A model generated the notes under the pieces. It saw only the letters and a program-made list of their open reading frames with translations, was not told where the DNA came from and searched no databases. From Chryseobacterium aquaeductus (GTDB lineage: Bacteria > Bacteroidota > Bacteroidia > Flavobacteriales > Weeksellaceae): a stretch of DNA of 64,000 bases. Positions within the stretch are counted from its first letter, which is position 1. The number at the start of each line of letters is the position of its first letter. Shown here piece by piece: positions 62,402 through 64,000 of this stretch. Made by a program: the position numbers and the translations under genes. Location: positions 2,728,001-2,792,000 of the forward strand of contig NZ_CAJIMS010000001.1 in NCBI RefSeq assembly GCF_905175375.1, given 5' to 3'.

Positions 62402-63787
62402 ATGTCCAAAAAAAAGGTAACCATCGTATTTGATATTGGAAAAACCAACAAAAAGTTTTTTTTATTTGATAAAAATTACAAAGAAGTTGTGCGTGAATAT
62501 ACCGAACTTCCCCTTACCACCGATGAAGATGGTTATCCTACAGAAGATCTTGTGGCACTGCAAAACTGGATCAAAGATAACTTCAATGCGATTTTGGATG
62601 ATGAAAATTTTGAAGTAAAAGCCATCAATTTTTCAACTTACGGAGCAAGTTTTGTGCACCTCGATCAGAAAGGAAATGTTCTGACGCCATTGTACAATTA
62701 CACCAAACCGATGGATCAGGATATTCTTGATTTATTTTATAAAAAACATGGCAGCAAACTGAAAATTGCCCGCGAAACTGCATCTCCTCAAACTGGAATG
62801 CTGAACTCCGGACTGCAATTATTTTGGTTAAAATACAAACATCCGGAACTTTTCAAAAAAATCCGTTACAGTGTTCATTTACCTCAGTATTTATCTTATC
62901 TGTTTACTGGAATTTGCGTTTCGGAATTTACATCTATTGGCTGTCATACCAATTTGTGGGACTACGACAAAGCAGATTATCACGACTGGGTTTACGAAGA
63001 AGGAATCGATGCTTTATTGGGACCAATTGTTCCGACTTCTGCGAGCATCAACACCTCTTACAGAAATAAAAAAATTAAAATTGGCGTTGGAATTCACGAC
63101 AGTTCTTCCGCGCTGTTACCTTATATTTTAAGTAAAAAAGAACCGTTTTTATTACTTTCAACAGGAACATGGAGTATTTCTTTAAATCCATTCAACGATG
63201 AAAGTTTAACGGATGAAGACATCGAAAACAACTGTCTCAATTACATGAGAATTGACGGCAAACGTGTGAAAGCGTCCCGTTTTTTCATGGGAAATGAGTA
63301 CAAAATTCAGGTAGAGAAACTGTGTGCTTACTATGGAAAAGAATACGGTTTCCACCGAGAAGTGCAGTTTGATCAGGATTTGTATCTGCGTTTAATGAAA
63401 AATAAAAATATCTATTTCCGTTTTGAAGGGATTATTTTAAAGCGAAAAATGATTACGGCAACAGATTTAAATTCATTTGAAACCTTCGAAGAAGCTTACC
63501 ACCAATTGATGATCGAATTGATGGATTTGCAGATTCATACCATTACAAACGCCATCGGAAATTCAGAAATTAAAAATATTTACATTGACGGAGGTTTCAC
63601 GGACAATGATGTCTTTATGAAATTGATGTCTCATCATTTCCAGCATTATAATGTGATGTCAACACATTCACCGCTGGGCTCGGCTTTAGGAGCATCGATG
63701 GTGATTTCAAACAAAAAAATAGACGAAACTTTTTTACAGCAGCATTATCAGATGAAAGTGCTTCAGCCTTTAATCTTAAATCTGTAA
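62402..63787 (+). CDS. L-rhamnulose kinase, FGGY family
   Basis: 461 residues, cytoplasmic. FGGY sugar kinase with the N-terminal phosphate-binding strand V-F-D-I-G-K-T-N-K-K, the S-T-G-T-W-S loop, the Y-I-D-G-G-F-T-D-N-D ATP-binding region and G-S-A-L-G-A-S at the C terminus. In this locus it should phosphorylate L-rhamnulose at C1, the step before the bifunctional aldolase. It is separated from the isomerase gene by a long spacer, so it may have its own promoter. Confidence 0.9.
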   Translation: MSKKKVTIVFDIGKTNKKFFLFDKNYKEVVREYTELPLTTDEDGYPTEDLVALQNWIKDNFNAILDDENFEVKAINFSTYGASFVHLDQKGNVLTPLYNYTKPMDQDILDLFYKKHGSKLKIARETASPQTGMLNSGLQLFWLKYKHPELFKKIRYSVHLPQYLSYLFTGICVSEFTSIGCHTNLWDYDKADYHDWVYEEGIDALLGPIVPTSASINTSYRNKKIKIGVGIHDSSSALLPYILSKKEPFLLLSTGTWSISLNPFNDESLTDEDIENNCLNYMRIDGKRVKASRFFMGNEYKIQVEKLCAYYGKEYGFHREVQFDQDLYLRLMKNKNIYFRFEGIILKRKMITATDLNSFETFEEAYHQLMIELMDLQIHTITNAIGNSEIKNIYIDGGFTDNDVFMKLMSHHFQHYNVMSTHSPLGSALGASMVISNKKIDETFLQQHYQMKVLQPLILNL

Positions 63788-63792
63788 AGAAT

Positions 63793-63892
63793 ATAGTTGT
63801 TGGTTGACGGTTGTCATTTGATGGCACAATCTCAAAACCATTAACCAATAACTATCAACCGACAACCAAAAACCAACAACCAACAACCAACT
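63793..63892. repeat. GTTGG/CCAAC-rich inverted element
   Basis: TAGTTGTTGGTTGACGGTTG (63794-63813) is met by CAACCGACAACC and a CCAACAA-type tandem run (63856-63890). The ATG of the next gene starts at its edge, so the element forms that gene's whole leader. Confidence 0.65.
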
Positions 63893-64000
63893 ATGTCATT
63901 TCCATTCGATACCAATTATGCTTCGCTTGAACTTTTAATCGAAAAAGCAAAAAAGAAAATGCCCCGTTTCGCTTTTGAATATCTGGATGGTGGCTGTAAC
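63893..64000 (+). CDS. lldD: FMN-dependent alpha-hydroxy-acid dehydrogenase (L-lactate dehydrogenase type), 3'-truncated
   Basis: Only 36 residues are in the window. K-K-M-P-R-F-A-F-E-Y-L-D-G-G-C-N matches the N terminus of FMN-dependent L-lactate dehydrogenase/glycolate oxidase enzymes (P-x-x-x-F-x-Y-x-x-G-G). L-lactate is the product of the rhamnose route encoded upstream, so a respiratory L-lactate dehydrogenase converting it to pyruvate fits well. The gene symbol rests on context as well as this short match. Confidence 0.75.
   Translation, partial: MSFPFDTNYASLELLIEKAKKKMPRFAFEYLDGGCN

Noticed and set aside
63856..63892. CCAACAA repeats as a CRISPR-like array
   Set aside because: Units are 7-8 bases with no spacers; simple tandem repeat only.

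Overview
The window looks like a chromosome segment of a low-GC member of the Bacteroidota, most likely a flavobacterium of the Chryseobacterium type. The evidence is a SusC/SusD pair, a C-terminal type IX secretion sorting domain, GEVEDY domains, promoters of the TAnnTTTG type, a lack of strong Shine-Dalgarno sites, and AT-rich intergenic DNA with many imperfect inverted repeats. The genus is an inference from gene content, not a measurement.

Layout. 1-4.4 kb: the 3' part of a large TPR-repeat gene and an outer-membrane barrel gene, then a tRNA-Arg(UCG). 5.0-12.3 kb: a glycoconjugate region. One operon (glycosyltransferase, UDP-galactopyranose mutase, GH1-like glycosidase) ends at a strong terminator. 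A second operon follows (acyl-CoA dehydrogenase family protein, PIG-L deacetylase, NodS-like methyltransferase), and a convergent GT2 glycosyltransferase faces it. 12.5-16.2 kb: a cupin, a secreted lipoprotein, a stand-alone receiver protein and a cold-shock protein. 16.8-22.1 kb: a 1750-residue type IX-secreted FN3/GEVEDY protein.

22.3-33.7 kb: a potassium-uptake (Kdp) region wired in a non-classical way. It has an NtrC-type sigma-54 activator in place of KdpE, a PfkB-type sugar kinase, and a chain of four tiny one-helix proteins (the third is KdpF) leading into kdpA, kdpB and kdpC. An outer-membrane porin, a KdpD that is only the N-terminal sensor half, and a separate HAMP/PAS histidine kinase follow. 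Two tandem operator-like inverted repeats sit 110-130 bp upstream of a possible -24/-12 promoter, where an NtrC-type activator would bind.

33.8-37.2 kb: a reverse-strand group with a tandem universal stress protein, a GNAT acetyltransferase, an ornithine/alanine-racemase-family PLP enzyme and an AraC regulator.

37.5-64.0 kb: a polysaccharide utilisation locus for rhamnogalacturonan-I (pectin), joined directly to L-rhamnose catabolism. It holds GH28, GH2, an SGNH acetylesterase, GH106 rhamnosidase, PL11 lyase, GH105 hydrolase, an FG-GAP propeller protein, RhaT, SusC, SusD, the bifunctional rhamnulose-1-phosphate aldolase/lactaldehyde dehydrogenase, rhamnose isomerase and rhamnulokinase. The start of an L-lactate dehydrogenase-type flavoenzyme is cut by the window end. 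Together these take acetylated RG-I to rhamnose, then to DHAP plus L-lactate, and probably on to pyruvate.

No insertion sequence, CRISPR array, rRNA or prophage was seen. Several intergenic spaces carry inverted-repeat elements, including a pair of roughly 130 bp inverted copies that bracket the GH106 and PL11 genes.
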